From contig JADIYD010000008.1 in NCBI GenBank assembly GCA_016705475.1, positions 124,001 through 188,000 of the forward strand: 64,000 nt of DNA, given 5' to 3'. The notes under the pieces are model-generated. The model saw nothing but the letters and a program-made list of their open reading frames with translations. It was not told where the DNA came from and did not search any database. This DNA is from Betaproteobacteria bacterium. Its GTDB lineage: Bacteria > Pseudomonadota > Gammaproteobacteria > Burkholderiales > Rhodocyclaceae. Positions 34,409 to 42,350 of the stretch are shown here, one piece after another. Positions within the stretch are counted from its first letter, which is position 1. The number at the start of each line of letters is the position of its first letter. Position numbers and translations under genes: made by a program.

Positions 34409-34801
34409 ATGTCTGTTCCTCATACTCTGGAAGGTTTTGAAGTGAATGATGCTGTCGAGCGCATGCTCGGCCAGCCCATGCTCTGGTGGCAGACCGTTGG
34501 CCTGTTTGTCGAGCATTTTGCCAACTGGGAGCTAAGTTGGCAGGAGTGTATTGGTGACTATGCCCGGGAGCAAAAGAGCGTGCACGCCTTGCGCAGTGCG
34601 GCAGCAAATGTCGGTGCGATGGCGCTTTCCCGGATCGCCGCCGATCTTGAAAATCAATTGCTGAACTGCCTGGCGGGGAAGGCGACAGCGGTGCCCGAGC
34701 ATTTTCGCCGCAACCTCATGGATTCTTTTCGGCAAACCTTCCAGGTGGCTGCGGAGGCATGGCATTCCGGGTCTCATGCAGCAGGGGGGCGGGCATGCTG
34801 A
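34409..34801 (+). CDS. Stand-alone Hpt (histidine phosphotransfer) protein
   Basis: 130 residues, nearly all helix. KSVHALRSAAANVGAMALSRIAADLE matches the Hpt phosphohistidine helix (His in HALRS; canonical proteins have HALKG or HxLKS). A second Hpt sits at the C terminus of the hybrid kinase immediately downstream, whose ATG at 34795 overlaps this stop by 7 bases. Role as a free phosphate shuttle is inferred. Confidence 0.75.
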   Translation: MSVPHTLEGFEVNDAVERMLGQPMLWWQTVGLFVEHFANWELSWQECIGDYAREQKSVHALRSAAANVGAMALSRIAADLENQLLNCLAGKATAVPEHFRRNLMDSFRQTFQVAAEAWHSGSHAAGGRAC

Positions 34802-37554
34802 GGCAGTGGCCTTCCGCTTCTATTCGCGCCCGGTTGGCCCGCTTCAATCTTTACGTACTGATTCTGGCGATTGCCGGCGTCAGTGTTTTGATTGTCTTGA
34901 CCTCGGGCTGGATGACCGTGCGCGGGCATCTCTCTGAAGGCTACGCCCACCTTGAACTGCTCAACGAGAGTTTGAAGCCGGTTCTGGGGGGGGCTTCGCG
35001 CGAGGCCGTCAAAGAGAAAGTTTTGGTTTTGCACAACATGCGGAACCACTACTCAACGGCCCTGTTCCGGCAGGATCACTCGGTTTTTGTCGCATACGAT
35101 CACCAGGGAGCGGAAGATGCGGCGCCTTTGCCACTGATTGATCCGGTTGCGGGGCATCGCATTTCTTGGAACAGAATCGACTTTCTTGTGCCCGCCGGGC
35201 TGCCTGACAGGCCTTTCGGGTGGTTGCGCCTGAGTGTCAGTTTGAGTGGCGTGTATCAGCAGTTGCTCGTTTTCATCGGTTTGATTTTGCTCCAAATGGC
35301 GGCAGCAATGGCCATCGCGCTGCGCGTGCAGGCGCGGTATGTGGAAAAGCTGGTCGCGCCGCTGCAGGATCTGACCCATCATATGGCCGACGTGTCGGTC
35401 GGGCGGCTGGACAGTCAAGCTGCCGAGAGTGGAGTCACGGAAATCGCCCAGCTGGCTAATGGCTTCAACCTGATGGTCGAGCAAATTCGTGAGCGGGATC
35501 ATTGGTTGTCGACACATCTGGGCAACCTGGAACAGATTGTCGAACAGCGCACGCGTGAACTGCGCCTCGCCAAGGAGGCGGCTGAGGCTGGCAGTCTGGC
35601 CAAAAGCGAGTTTCTGGCGACGATGAGTCATGAAATCCGGACACCGATGAATGGCGTGCTGGGCATGACCGAACTCCTGCTCAACACCGAACTGGCGCCC
35701 ACGCAGCGCCAGTTTGTCGAGGCGGTTGAGCGCTCGGGCAAGCATTTGCTTGCCATCATCAACGACATTCTTGATTTTTCGAAAATAGAGTCGGGCAAAC
35801 TGGAGCTTGACGCCATCGATTTCGACCTGCGCCATTTGCTGGAGGAGTCACTGGAGCTGTTTTCGCAGCAGGCCAGCAAGAAAGGTCTGGAGTTGCTGGC
35901 TGATCTGCCGCCGGAAGAAAACCTGGTCGTGCGTGGTGATGCGCTGCGTCTGCGGCAGATCGTCGTGAATTTGCTGGGCAATGCGGTCAAATTTACGGCG
36001 CGCGGGGAGATATTCCTGCGCTTGCGCGTTGTCGAACGTTCCGAATTAGGGCTTAAATTCCAGTTGACCGTGAGCGATACGGGTATTGGCATACCGCTTG
36101 AGGCGCAGCAGCGCATTTTTGAACACTTCGCCCAGGCCGATGGCTCGACAACGCGCCAGTATGGCGGGACCGGTCTTGGATTGGCCATCAGTCAGCGCCT
36201 GGTCGACATGATGGGGGGCTTGATCGATGTCGAGAGCCAGCCCGGGCGGGGGGCGGCTTTTACGGTGGAACTGGCCTTGCCGATTGGCAAGGTTCCGGCT
36301 GTTTTGCAGCTGCAGCCGGTTGCCGAGGGGGCAGGCCGGCGCCTGCTGATTGTCGACGACACCTCAGCGCATGCCGAGATTCTGCTTGCTCAGCTCAGCG
36401 GCCACGGTTTCAAGGTGGATATTGCGGACTCCGGGTTGAGGGCGCTTTCGATGGCGAATGCGGCCCTGGCCGCGGGGTATCCGTATGCGCTACTGATCGT
36501 CGACATGGAAATGGCCGAGCTTTCAGGCCTGAACCTGATGCGCGCCTTGCGTGCCGACGCGCGATTGGCGGGGATACGCGCAATCGCTTTTTCCTCGGCG
36601 CCCGACATGGGCCAGCAATTGGCGGCGGCTGGGATAGAAGTGCTGGCCTGCTTGCCCAAACCCCTGCGCCAGGCCGAGTTCCTTCGTGTTGTTGAGGCAG
36701 CGTTCACTCGGCAGGACGGGGGGGGCAGCGTGAAGCCTGTGTCTGAAAGCCGGCGATTGCGGGGCAGGGTTTTGCTTGCCGAGGATAACGAGAGCAACCT
36801 GATCGTGGCCAGGACCCAACTTGAAAGAGTGGGGCTGGATGTCGTCACCGCATGCGATGGCCAGCAGGTGCTCGATCTGCTGGCAACGGAAAGCGTCGAT
36901 CTTGTCCTCATGGATTGCCAGATGCCGATTCTCGATGGTTTTGAGGCCACTGCGGCGCTGCGGAAACGTGAAACGGCGGGGGAGCGACTGCCGGTCATCG
37001 CCCTGACTGCCAATGCCATGAAGGGTGATCGTGAGCGGTGTGTGGCCGCCGGGATGGATGATTACCTGGCCAAGCCTTATACCGGCGAGGCATTGTTTGC
37101 GGTGCTGGCCCACTGGCTGCCGGCTGAACGGCGCAAATCGGCTGCAGTCGGAAATGCGCCCCAGCAAGTTCGGCCAGAAGGTTTGAACAACGATGCTTCG
37201 CCCCTGGACCCTGATGCGCTTGAGAAAATTCGGGCCTTGTCCCCGGATAACGCCGCAGTGCTCGTCGGGCAGGTGCTGGCTGCCTATCTGAAGGCTGCGG
37301 ATCGCGAGTGGGCGCTGTTTGATCAAGGCTTGTCCGATGGGGACGCCAGCATGTTGGCGCGTGCCGCTCATGCCCTTAAATCGAGTAGTTTCAACGTCGG
37401 CGCCAATGGTCTGGCCGAACGTTGCGGCGAAATTGAGCAACTTGGTCGGGATGGACAGATGCGTCAGTTGCTGACCCGTGTTGACGGACTGCGCGCCGAA
37501 TGGAAGCGCGTCGAAGCGGCCCTGAAAGCCCAGTTGGCCGGGCTTGGGTGGTGA
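34795..37554 (+). CDS. Hybrid sensor histidine kinase (HisKA-HATPase-REC-REC-Hpt)
   Basis: 919 residues from ATG 34795, preceded by GGGGGGCGGG. Helix 1 about 18-41, periplasmic part about 42-155, helix 2 about 157-177, HAMP, a coiled coil, HisKA with MSHEIRTPMNG (His about 279), HATPase with NLLGNAVKFT and DTGIGIP, receiver 1 (RLLIVDDTSAH, Asp in IVDMEM about 569, Lys in LPKPLR), receiver 2 (LLAEDNESN, Asp in LMDCQMPILDG about 705) and Hpt (AHALKSSSFNVGA, about 859). This is the BarA/EvgS-like unorthodox plan. Two G8 tracts (34986 and 36718) are in the gene. Signal unknown. Confidence 0.93.
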   Translation: MLRQWPSASIRARLARFNLYVLILAIAGVSVLIVLTSGWMTVRGHLSEGYAHLELLNESLKPVLGGASREAVKEKVLVLHNMRNHYSTALFRQDHSVFVAYDHQGAEDAAPLPLIDPVAGHRISWNRIDFLVPAGLPDRPFGWLRLSVSLSGVYQQLLVFIGLILLQMAAAMAIALRVQARYVEKLVAPLQDLTHHMADVSVGRLDSQAAESGVTEIAQLANGFNLMVEQIRERDHWLSTHLGNLEQIVEQRTRELRLAKEAAEAGSLAKSEFLATMSHEIRTPMNGVLGMTELLLNTELAPTQRQFVEAVERSGKHLLAIINDILDFSKIESGKLELDAIDFDLRHLLEESLELFSQQASKKGLELLADLPPEENLVVRGDALRLRQIVVNLLGNAVKFTARGEIFLRLRVVERSELGLKFQLTVSDTGIGIPLEAQQRIFEHFAQADGSTTRQYGGTGLGLAISQRLVDMMGGLIDVESQPGRGAAFTVELALPIGKVPAVLQLQPVAEGAGRRLLIVDDTSAHAEILLAQLSGHGFKVDIADSGLRALSMANAALAAGYPYALLIVDMEMAELSGLNLMRALRADARLAGIRAIAFSSAPDMGQQLAAAGIEVLACLPKPLRQAEFLRVVEAAFTRQDGGGSVKPVSESRRLRGRVLLAEDNESNLIVARTQLERVGLDVVTACDGQQVLDLLATESVDLVLMDCQMPILDGFEATAALRKRETAGERLPVIALTANAMKGDRERCVAAGMDDYLAKPYTGEALFAVLAHWLPAERRKSAAVGNAPQQVRPEGLNNDASPLDPDALEKIRALSPDNAAVLVGQVLAAYLKAADREWALFDQGLSDGDASMLARAAHALKSSSFNVGANGLAERCGEIEQLGRDGQMRQLLTRVDGLRAEWKRVEAALKAQLAGLGW

Positions 37555-37559
37555 CGCTC

Positions 37560-37931
37560 ATGCCCTTGCGCGTACTTGCTGCTGATGACGACCCAACTGC
37601 CCGGCTGCTGTTGCAGGCAGCCTTGGGGGGTGGCGATTTCGCGCTGACGCTGGTCGACAATGGCAGCGATGCGCTGACCTCGTTTCAGCAATCCGTGTTC
37701 GACATCGCCGTGCTCGACGTTGAAATGCCCGGGCTGGATGGCTTCGACGTCTGCGCGGCCATTCGCCAGGCGCGCGGCGACGCGTTTCCGCTGGTCCTCG
37801 TTACTGGCCGCAGTGACCAAGAATTTTTCGATCGCGCTGTCCAGCTTTCGGCCAGTTACATTATCAAACCGGTGAACTGGGGCTCGCTCGCCGACTTGCT
37901 GCGCTCGCTGATCGCGGTCAAAACGCGCTAG
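37560..37931 (+). CDS. Single-domain response regulator (CheY-like)
   Basis: 123 residues, receiver domain only: LAADDDPTARLLL (acidic pocket), VLDVEMPGLDGFDV (phospho-Asp about 53) and IIKPVNW (Lys). No output domain. Starts 5 bases after the hybrid kinase stop (a GTG overlapping that stop is an alternative), so it is co-translated with the kinase and is a likely phosphate acceptor or sink. Confidence 0.88.
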   Translation: MPLRVLAADDDPTARLLLQAALGGGDFALTLVDNGSDALTSFQQSVFDIAVLDVEMPGLDGFDVCAAIRQARGDAFPLVLVTGRSDQEFFDRAVQLSASYIIKPVNWGSLADLLRSLIAVKTR

Positions 37932-38025
37932 GCCGGGTTCTCCCTTTTGCCCTGATCGGCAGGGCTTATGGCAGAATCGGGGCAAATGGCAAAAAGGCCA
38001 AGTGCTACGGGAGCAGGGGGCAGCA

Positions 38026-38523
38026 ATGCGATATCGGGAATATTGGCGGGTTTCGCTTTGCGCCATGGTTTTTGCGGGATTTTTGGCGTCGACCGCAGCA
38101 TTTGCCCAGGAGGCAAGGCAGCTGGCCAAGGGGCAGACGCTGTATCTGCCGATCTACTCGCACATGGCGTACGGCAATCTGGGCAAGAGCGGCAAGGCTT
38201 CACAGGTTTTGCTTTCGGCATTGGTCAGCATACGCAACACCGATGGCAAGCGCCCGATCCGGATTTTGTCGGCCCGCTATTACGATACCAACGGCAAATT
38301 GCTCAGCGAACGCGTGCCGACGCCAACGGTCATTCCGCCCTACGGTACGCTTGAACTGTTTGTCGAACTCAATGACGCTTCCGGTGGCTCCGGCGCCAAT
38401 TTCATCGTCAAGTGGGATGCCGATCAACTGGTCAATCCGCCGCTGCTCGAGTCCTTGCACGCCAATATGGATGGCGGCAAAGCTGTCATATTCATGACCC
38501 AGTCGGTGCCGCTGACAGAATGA
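38026..38523 (+). CDS. DUF3124 family exported protein
   Basis: 165 residues from ATG 38026, with GGGGGCAGCA upstream. Signal peptide (about 1-28, ending FAQEA). The core (GQTLYLPIYSHMAYGN, VSIRNTDGKRPIRILSARYYDTNGKLL, PPYGTLELFVE, GANFIVKWDAD) matches DUF3124, a family of unknown function. It overlaps the next gene, a potassium channel, by ATGA, so the two are translated together. Confidence 0.82.
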   Translation: MRYREYWRVSLCAMVFAGFLASTAAFAQEARQLAKGQTLYLPIYSHMAYGNLGKSGKASQVLLSALVSIRNTDGKRPIRILSARYYDTNGKLLSERVPTPTVIPPYGTLELFVELNDASGGSGANFIVKWDADQLVNPPLLESLHANMDGGKAVIFMTQSVPLTE

Positions 38524-39578
38524 GCAGCAATAGCAGCATGTCCCCGATCAAGACACTGCAGACCGGCTATATCGTCCGGCTGCTCTATGTCGCGCTCGGC
38601 ATGCTGTTTGCCGTGCATCTGTTCGGCACTATCGGCTACATGGTGCTGACCGAAGGCAAGTATTCGTGGTTCGATTGCTTCTACATGACCTTCATCACCG
38701 TCGCGACCATCGGTTTCGGCGAAATCATCGACATGTCGAGCAATCAGCCGGCGCGGATCCTGACCGTCGTCATCGGTATTCTCGGTGCCGGCAATCTGTC
38801 ACTGCTATTTTCGGTCGTTACCGTGGCGCTGCTCGAAACCGACCTCAATGGAACCCTGAGGAGAAAACGTATGGAAAAAACAATCAGGAAACTCAAGGGC
38901 CACTACATTCTGTGTGGCTTCGGCCGGGTCGGACGCAATATTGCGCGCGAACTGGAGGCAACCAATCGGCACTTCGTCGGTATCGACGAAGATATGCACC
39001 GGCTGGAGGAGTACAAGGAAAAAAATCCGGGATTCCTGTATTTGCACGGTGATGCCAGCGACGACGACGTCTTGGTCGCGTCCGATCTGGAAGATGCCAA
39101 GGGCTTGTTTGCGGTGACCGGCGACGACTCGCGAAATCTGATGATCGTCATCACCGCCAAACAGCTGAAGCCTGACCTGCGGGTCGTCGCGCGCTGTACC
39201 GAAACACGCAACATCGAGAAGATGCGCAAGGCAGGGGCGGATGCGATTGTCTCGCCGGACTTTACGGGGGGCATGCGTATCGCGTCGGCGATGATCCGCC
39301 CGCATGTTGTTTCTTTCCTCGATGAAATGTTGAAGTCGGAGAAAAACCTGCGTGTCGAAGAAGTGCCCGTCCCGGCTGGTTTCATTCCCAAGCCGCTCGG
39401 CGCATTGTCACTGCGCAGCGCCAACTATGTTTTCCTTGCCGTGCGCGAACGCAATGGCAACTGGCAATTCAATCCGGACAAGGATTTTCTGCTCAAGCCG
39501 GGCTATATGCTGATTGCCATGGCCAGCCCGGTCGGGCGTTCTGAGATTGAGATGTTGTTAATTGAGATGGCATCCTGA
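38520..39578 (+). CDS. Two-helix potassium channel with RCK/TrkA domains
   Basis: 352 residues. Helix about 15-38, pore loop with the filter TVATIGFGE (GFG in place of the commoner GYG), helix about 75-100, then RCK_N (LCGFGRVGRNIARELE, about 118-128, nucleotide-binding Rossmann turn) and RCK_C (about 265-350). This is the MthK/Kch type of ligand-gated K+ channel. Overlap with the DUF3124 gene suggests a joint physiological role. Confidence 0.9.
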   Translation: MSSNSSMSPIKTLQTGYIVRLLYVALGMLFAVHLFGTIGYMVLTEGKYSWFDCFYMTFITVATIGFGEIIDMSSNQPARILTVVIGILGAGNLSLLFSVVTVALLETDLNGTLRRKRMEKTIRKLKGHYILCGFGRVGRNIARELEATNRHFVGIDEDMHRLEEYKEKNPGFLYLHGDASDDDVLVASDLEDAKGLFAVTGDDSRNLMIVITAKQLKPDLRVVARCTETRNIEKMRKAGADAIVSPDFTGGMRIASAMIRPHVVSFLDEMLKSEKNLRVEEVPVPAGFIPKPLGALSLRSANYVFLAVRERNGNWQFNPDKDFLLKPGYMLIAMASPVGRSEIEMLLIEMAS

Positions 39579-39650
39579 CCTGTTTTGATGGAGTGAGGCG
39601 GCTTTTTCGGCAGGTTTCTCTGTCGGCCGCGAATTTACGGAGGAAGTGAT

Positions 39651-39953
39651 ATGCAAAAGACGATGTTGATTGCCAGTGCTTTCCTGGCGCTGACCGGTGT
39701 GGCGCAGGCATCTCCTGATCTGGCCAAAGCCAAGAACTGCATGACCTGCCATACCGTCGACAAGAAAATCGTCGGCCCGGCCTACAAGGACATTGCGGCC
39801 AAGCGTGCCGGCGATAAGGGTGCTGAAGCGGCGCTGACCGCGAAGATCAAGAATGGCAGCCAGGGCGAGTGGGGGCAGGTACCGATGCCGGCAAACAACG
39901 TGACCGACGCCGAAGCGGCGACGCTGGCCAAGTGGGTTCTCTCCCAGAAATAG
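39651..39953 (+). CDS. Small class I cytochrome c (c-551/c-552 type)
   Basis: 100 residues, signal peptide 1-20 (ends AQAS). Heme attachment CMTCH (about 30-34) and the axial Met in QVPMPANN (about 79) fit the c8 family that carries electrons to nitrite reductases or terminal oxidases. GGAGGAAG precedes the ATG. No oxidase or reductase is adjacent. Confidence 0.92.
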   Translation: MQKTMLIASAFLALTGVAQASPDLAKAKNCMTCHTVDKKIVGPAYKDIAAKRAGDKGAEAALTAKIKNGSQGEWGQVPMPANNVTDAEAATLAKWVLSQK

Positions 39954-39986
39954 GGTTTCAGGAGGCACGATGAAACGAAAGGCTGA

Positions 39987-41264
39987 ATGAAAGCACTGAC
40001 CCAGGAACAGATGCGCCGTCGCTGGATTGCCATTGGCGTCGTTGCTGTGGCCTATATCCTGTCTTTTTTTCAGCGTTTCGCGCCGGCTGGCATCGCGCCC
40101 GACCTGGCTGCCGCCTTCGAGACCTCTGCGGCTTCGCTGGGGGTGTTGGCGGCCACCTACTTTTACGTCTATACGGTCATGCAGATTCCGACCGGCATCC
40201 TCGTCGATACGCTGGGGCCGCGGCGGATTCTGGTACTGGGCGGGCTGGTTGGCGGGGCTGGCAGCTTCCTCTTCGGCATGGCGCCGACGCTCGAACTGGC
40301 GCTGGTCGGGCGGACGCTGATCGGACTGGGTGTGTCGGTGACCTTCATCGCCATGCTCAAGCTGATCGCCGTGTGGTTCGAGGAAAACCGGTTTGCGACC
40401 ATGGTCGGCATCTGCATGCTGATCGGCAACCTCGGCTCGGTCCTGGCTGGCGCGCCGCTCTCGGCGGTGGCGCAGGCGACGGGCTGGCGCGGTGTGTTTA
40501 TCGGCGTCGGATTTACCTCGCTCGTGCTGGCTGCGCTGTGCTGGCTGATCGTGCGCGATGCCCCGGAATCCGTCGAGTCTTCTCCCAAGCCCCGTTTCGA
40601 CCGTACGGCGGTGTTGTCCAGTCTGCTTTCGGTTGTCAGGAATCGCAATACCTGGCCTGCCGCGCTGGTCAATACCGGGATGTCCGGCGCTTTTTTCACC
40701 TTTGCCGGTCTGTGGGCGACGCCGTATCTGATTCAGGTGCACGGGATGGCGCGCTCGGTGGCGACGACGCATCTGTCGCTGTGGTTCGGCGGTTTTGCCA
40801 TTGGATGCCTGTTCATCGGCGGACTTTCTGACCGGCTCGGCCGGCGCAAACCGGTACTCATCGTCGTGTCGCATGTTTATGCGCTCATCTGGCTGGTGTT
40901 GTTGTCCTGCATCACCCTGCCGCTGTCGGCTTCCTATCTGCTGTTTGCGTTGCTGGGCCTCAGTACGGCTGGCTTCAGCCTGACCTGGGCTTGTTCGAAG
41001 GAAGTCAATCCGCCGCTTTTGTCCGGGATGTCGACCAGCGTTGCCAACATGGGCGGATTCCTCGCCGGTGCCCTGCTGCAGCCGCTTGTGGGCTGGGTCA
41101 TGGACCTCGGCTGGAAGGGTGAGATGGTCAGCGGCGCGCGCATCTATGATGTCGAGGCCTGGCGCTATGGGGTGCTGGTGGTGACCATCTGCGCCATTCT
41201 TGGTGCGGCCTCCTGTTGGTGGATCAAGGAAACCCGCTGCCGGAACATCTGGCAGGCGTCGTGA
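39987..41264 (+). CDS. MFS transporter
   Basis: 425 residues with 12 predicted helices. The motif-A turns GILVDTLGPRRILV (loop 2-3) and GGLSDRLGRRKPVL (loop 8-9) mark the two six-helix halves. The N terminus resembles the group of nitrate/sugar-phosphate/organic-anion MFS proteins in which FxRxAPA occurs (SFFQRFAPAGIAPDL). Substrate not determined. It stands alone between cytochrome c and the RND pair. Confidence 0.85.
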   Translation: MKALTQEQMRRRWIAIGVVAVAYILSFFQRFAPAGIAPDLAAAFETSAASLGVLAATYFYVYTVMQIPTGILVDTLGPRRILVLGGLVGGAGSFLFGMAPTLELALVGRTLIGLGVSVTFIAMLKLIAVWFEENRFATMVGICMLIGNLGSVLAGAPLSAVAQATGWRGVFIGVGFTSLVLAALCWLIVRDAPESVESSPKPRFDRTAVLSSLLSVVRNRNTWPAALVNTGMSGAFFTFAGLWATPYLIQVHGMARSVATTHLSLWFGGFAIGCLFIGGLSDRLGRRKPVLIVVSHVYALIWLVLLSCITLPLSASYLLFALLGLSTAGFSLTWACSKEVNPPLLSGMSTSVANMGGFLAGALLQPLVGWVMDLGWKGEMVSGARIYDVEAWRYGVLVVTICAILGAASCWWIKETRCRNIWQAS

Positions 41265-41357
41265 TGCCAACGGCGCTGTAGATAAAACACAATAAAATCA
41301 ATGAATCAGAAGGCCGTGGCTTGTGCTTTGCTCATTAATTAGCGTATGCTTATATTT

Positions 41358-42347
41358 ATGAGCACAAACATTCTTCGCCCTTTCGTTTTTAGCCTTTTTT
41401 TCGGGTTGACCGCAGCAATTGCCGCTGAGCCTTTGCCGGTCATCACCGTCAAGCCACATGCCGTCGATCTGGCCTTTCCGGCCGAATCGCTGGTTGAGGC
41501 CGTGCAGCAGGCGACGGTGGGTGCGCAGATCGCCGGCCGGGTTCTTGAAGTCAAGGCTGACGCCGGTCAGTCTGTCAAAAAGGGCGATGTGCTGATGCGC
41601 ATCGACGCCCGCGAGGCGGCCGAAGCGGCACGCGCCGCCGAGGCGCAATACGCCAATGCCAAGGTCAGCTACGACCGGACGAAGAGTCTCGTCAGCCAGA
41701 AATTCATGAGTTCCGCCGCGCTCGACAAGGCCCGCGCCGATCTCGATGCCGCTGCCGCCAATCGCGCTGCCGCCGGCGCCGGCCAGAGCCACGCCACCAT
41801 CGTCGCGCCGATGACCGGCATCATCGCCCGCCGCCACGCCGAAATGGGCGACATGGCAACGCCCGGCAAGCCGCTGTTCACGATTTATCAGCCGGGCACC
41901 CTGCGTGTCACGGCCAGTATTCCGCAATACCGCCTGAAGGCGATGCGTGATGTCAAAACGGCGCGCGTCGAGTTCCCCGAGTTGGGCAAATGGGTCGATG
42001 CGGTCAAGGTTCAGGTCCTGCCGACGGCTGATGCCGCGACGCATGTTTCGCAGGTCCGCGTTAACTTGCCGGATGTGCCGGAAGCGACGCCGGGCATGTT
42101 TGCCCGTGTGCATTTCGTCACCGGCCAGGCGGAAAAACTGACGGTGCCGGCCAGCGCCGTGCTGCGCCGTGGCGAAGTGGCGGCTGTTTATGTGCAGACG
42201 GCCGATAATCGTTTGTCGCTGCGCCAGTTGCGCCTCGGCGACGCCGTCGGGCAGGGCGAAATCGAGGTGCTCGCCGGTTTGTCGGCTGGTGACAAGGTGG
42301 TCACCGACCCGGTCAAGGCTGGCATCCAACTCAAGTCGGCAAACTAG
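41358..42347 (+). CDS. RND efflux periplasmic adaptor (membrane fusion protein)
   Basis: 329 residues from ATG 41358 (an in-frame ATG at 41346 is also possible; neither has a clear ribosome-binding site). Signal peptide to about residue 25. Lipoyl halves (QIAGRVLEVKADAGQSVKKGDVLMRID and IVAPMTGIIARRHAEMGDMATPGKPL) flank a short helical hairpin; the beta-barrel and membrane-proximal parts follow. Shorter than AcrA because of the small hairpin. The signal peptide contains a copy of the dispersed motif (SLFFGLTAAIAA). The permease gene starts 3 bases after the stop. Confidence 0.9.
   Translation: MSTNILRPFVFSLFFGLTAAIAAEPLPVITVKPHAVDLAFPAESLVEAVQQATVGAQIAGRVLEVKADAGQSVKKGDVLMRIDAREAAEAARAAEAQYANAKVSYDRTKSLVSQKFMSSAALDKARADLDAAAANRAAAGAGQSHATIVAPMTGIIARRHAEMGDMATPGKPLFTIYQPGTLRVTASIPQYRLKAMRDVKTARVEFPELGKWVDAVKVQVLPTADAATHVSQVRVNLPDVPEATPGMFARVHFVTGQAEKLTVPASAVLRRGEVAAVYVQTADNRLSLRQLRLGDAVGQGEIEVLAGLSAGDKVVTDPVKAGIQLKSAN
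41385..41423 (+). repeat. Dispersed motif copy in the adaptor signal-peptide region
   Basis: GTTTTTAGCCTTTTTTTC, then GGGTTGACCGCAGCAATT. Same spacing as the copies at 4221 and 14805. It encodes LFFGLTAAI, so a mobile or drifting motif has been accommodated as the hydrophobic core of a signal peptide. Confidence 0.75.
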
Positions 42348-42350
42348 GCC

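Noticed and set aside
39558..41270. 570-residue open frame antisense to cytochrome c and the MFS gene
   Set aside because: It spans two real genes and their gap, and is low-complexity His/Arg/Gln-rich, typical of a shadow frame.
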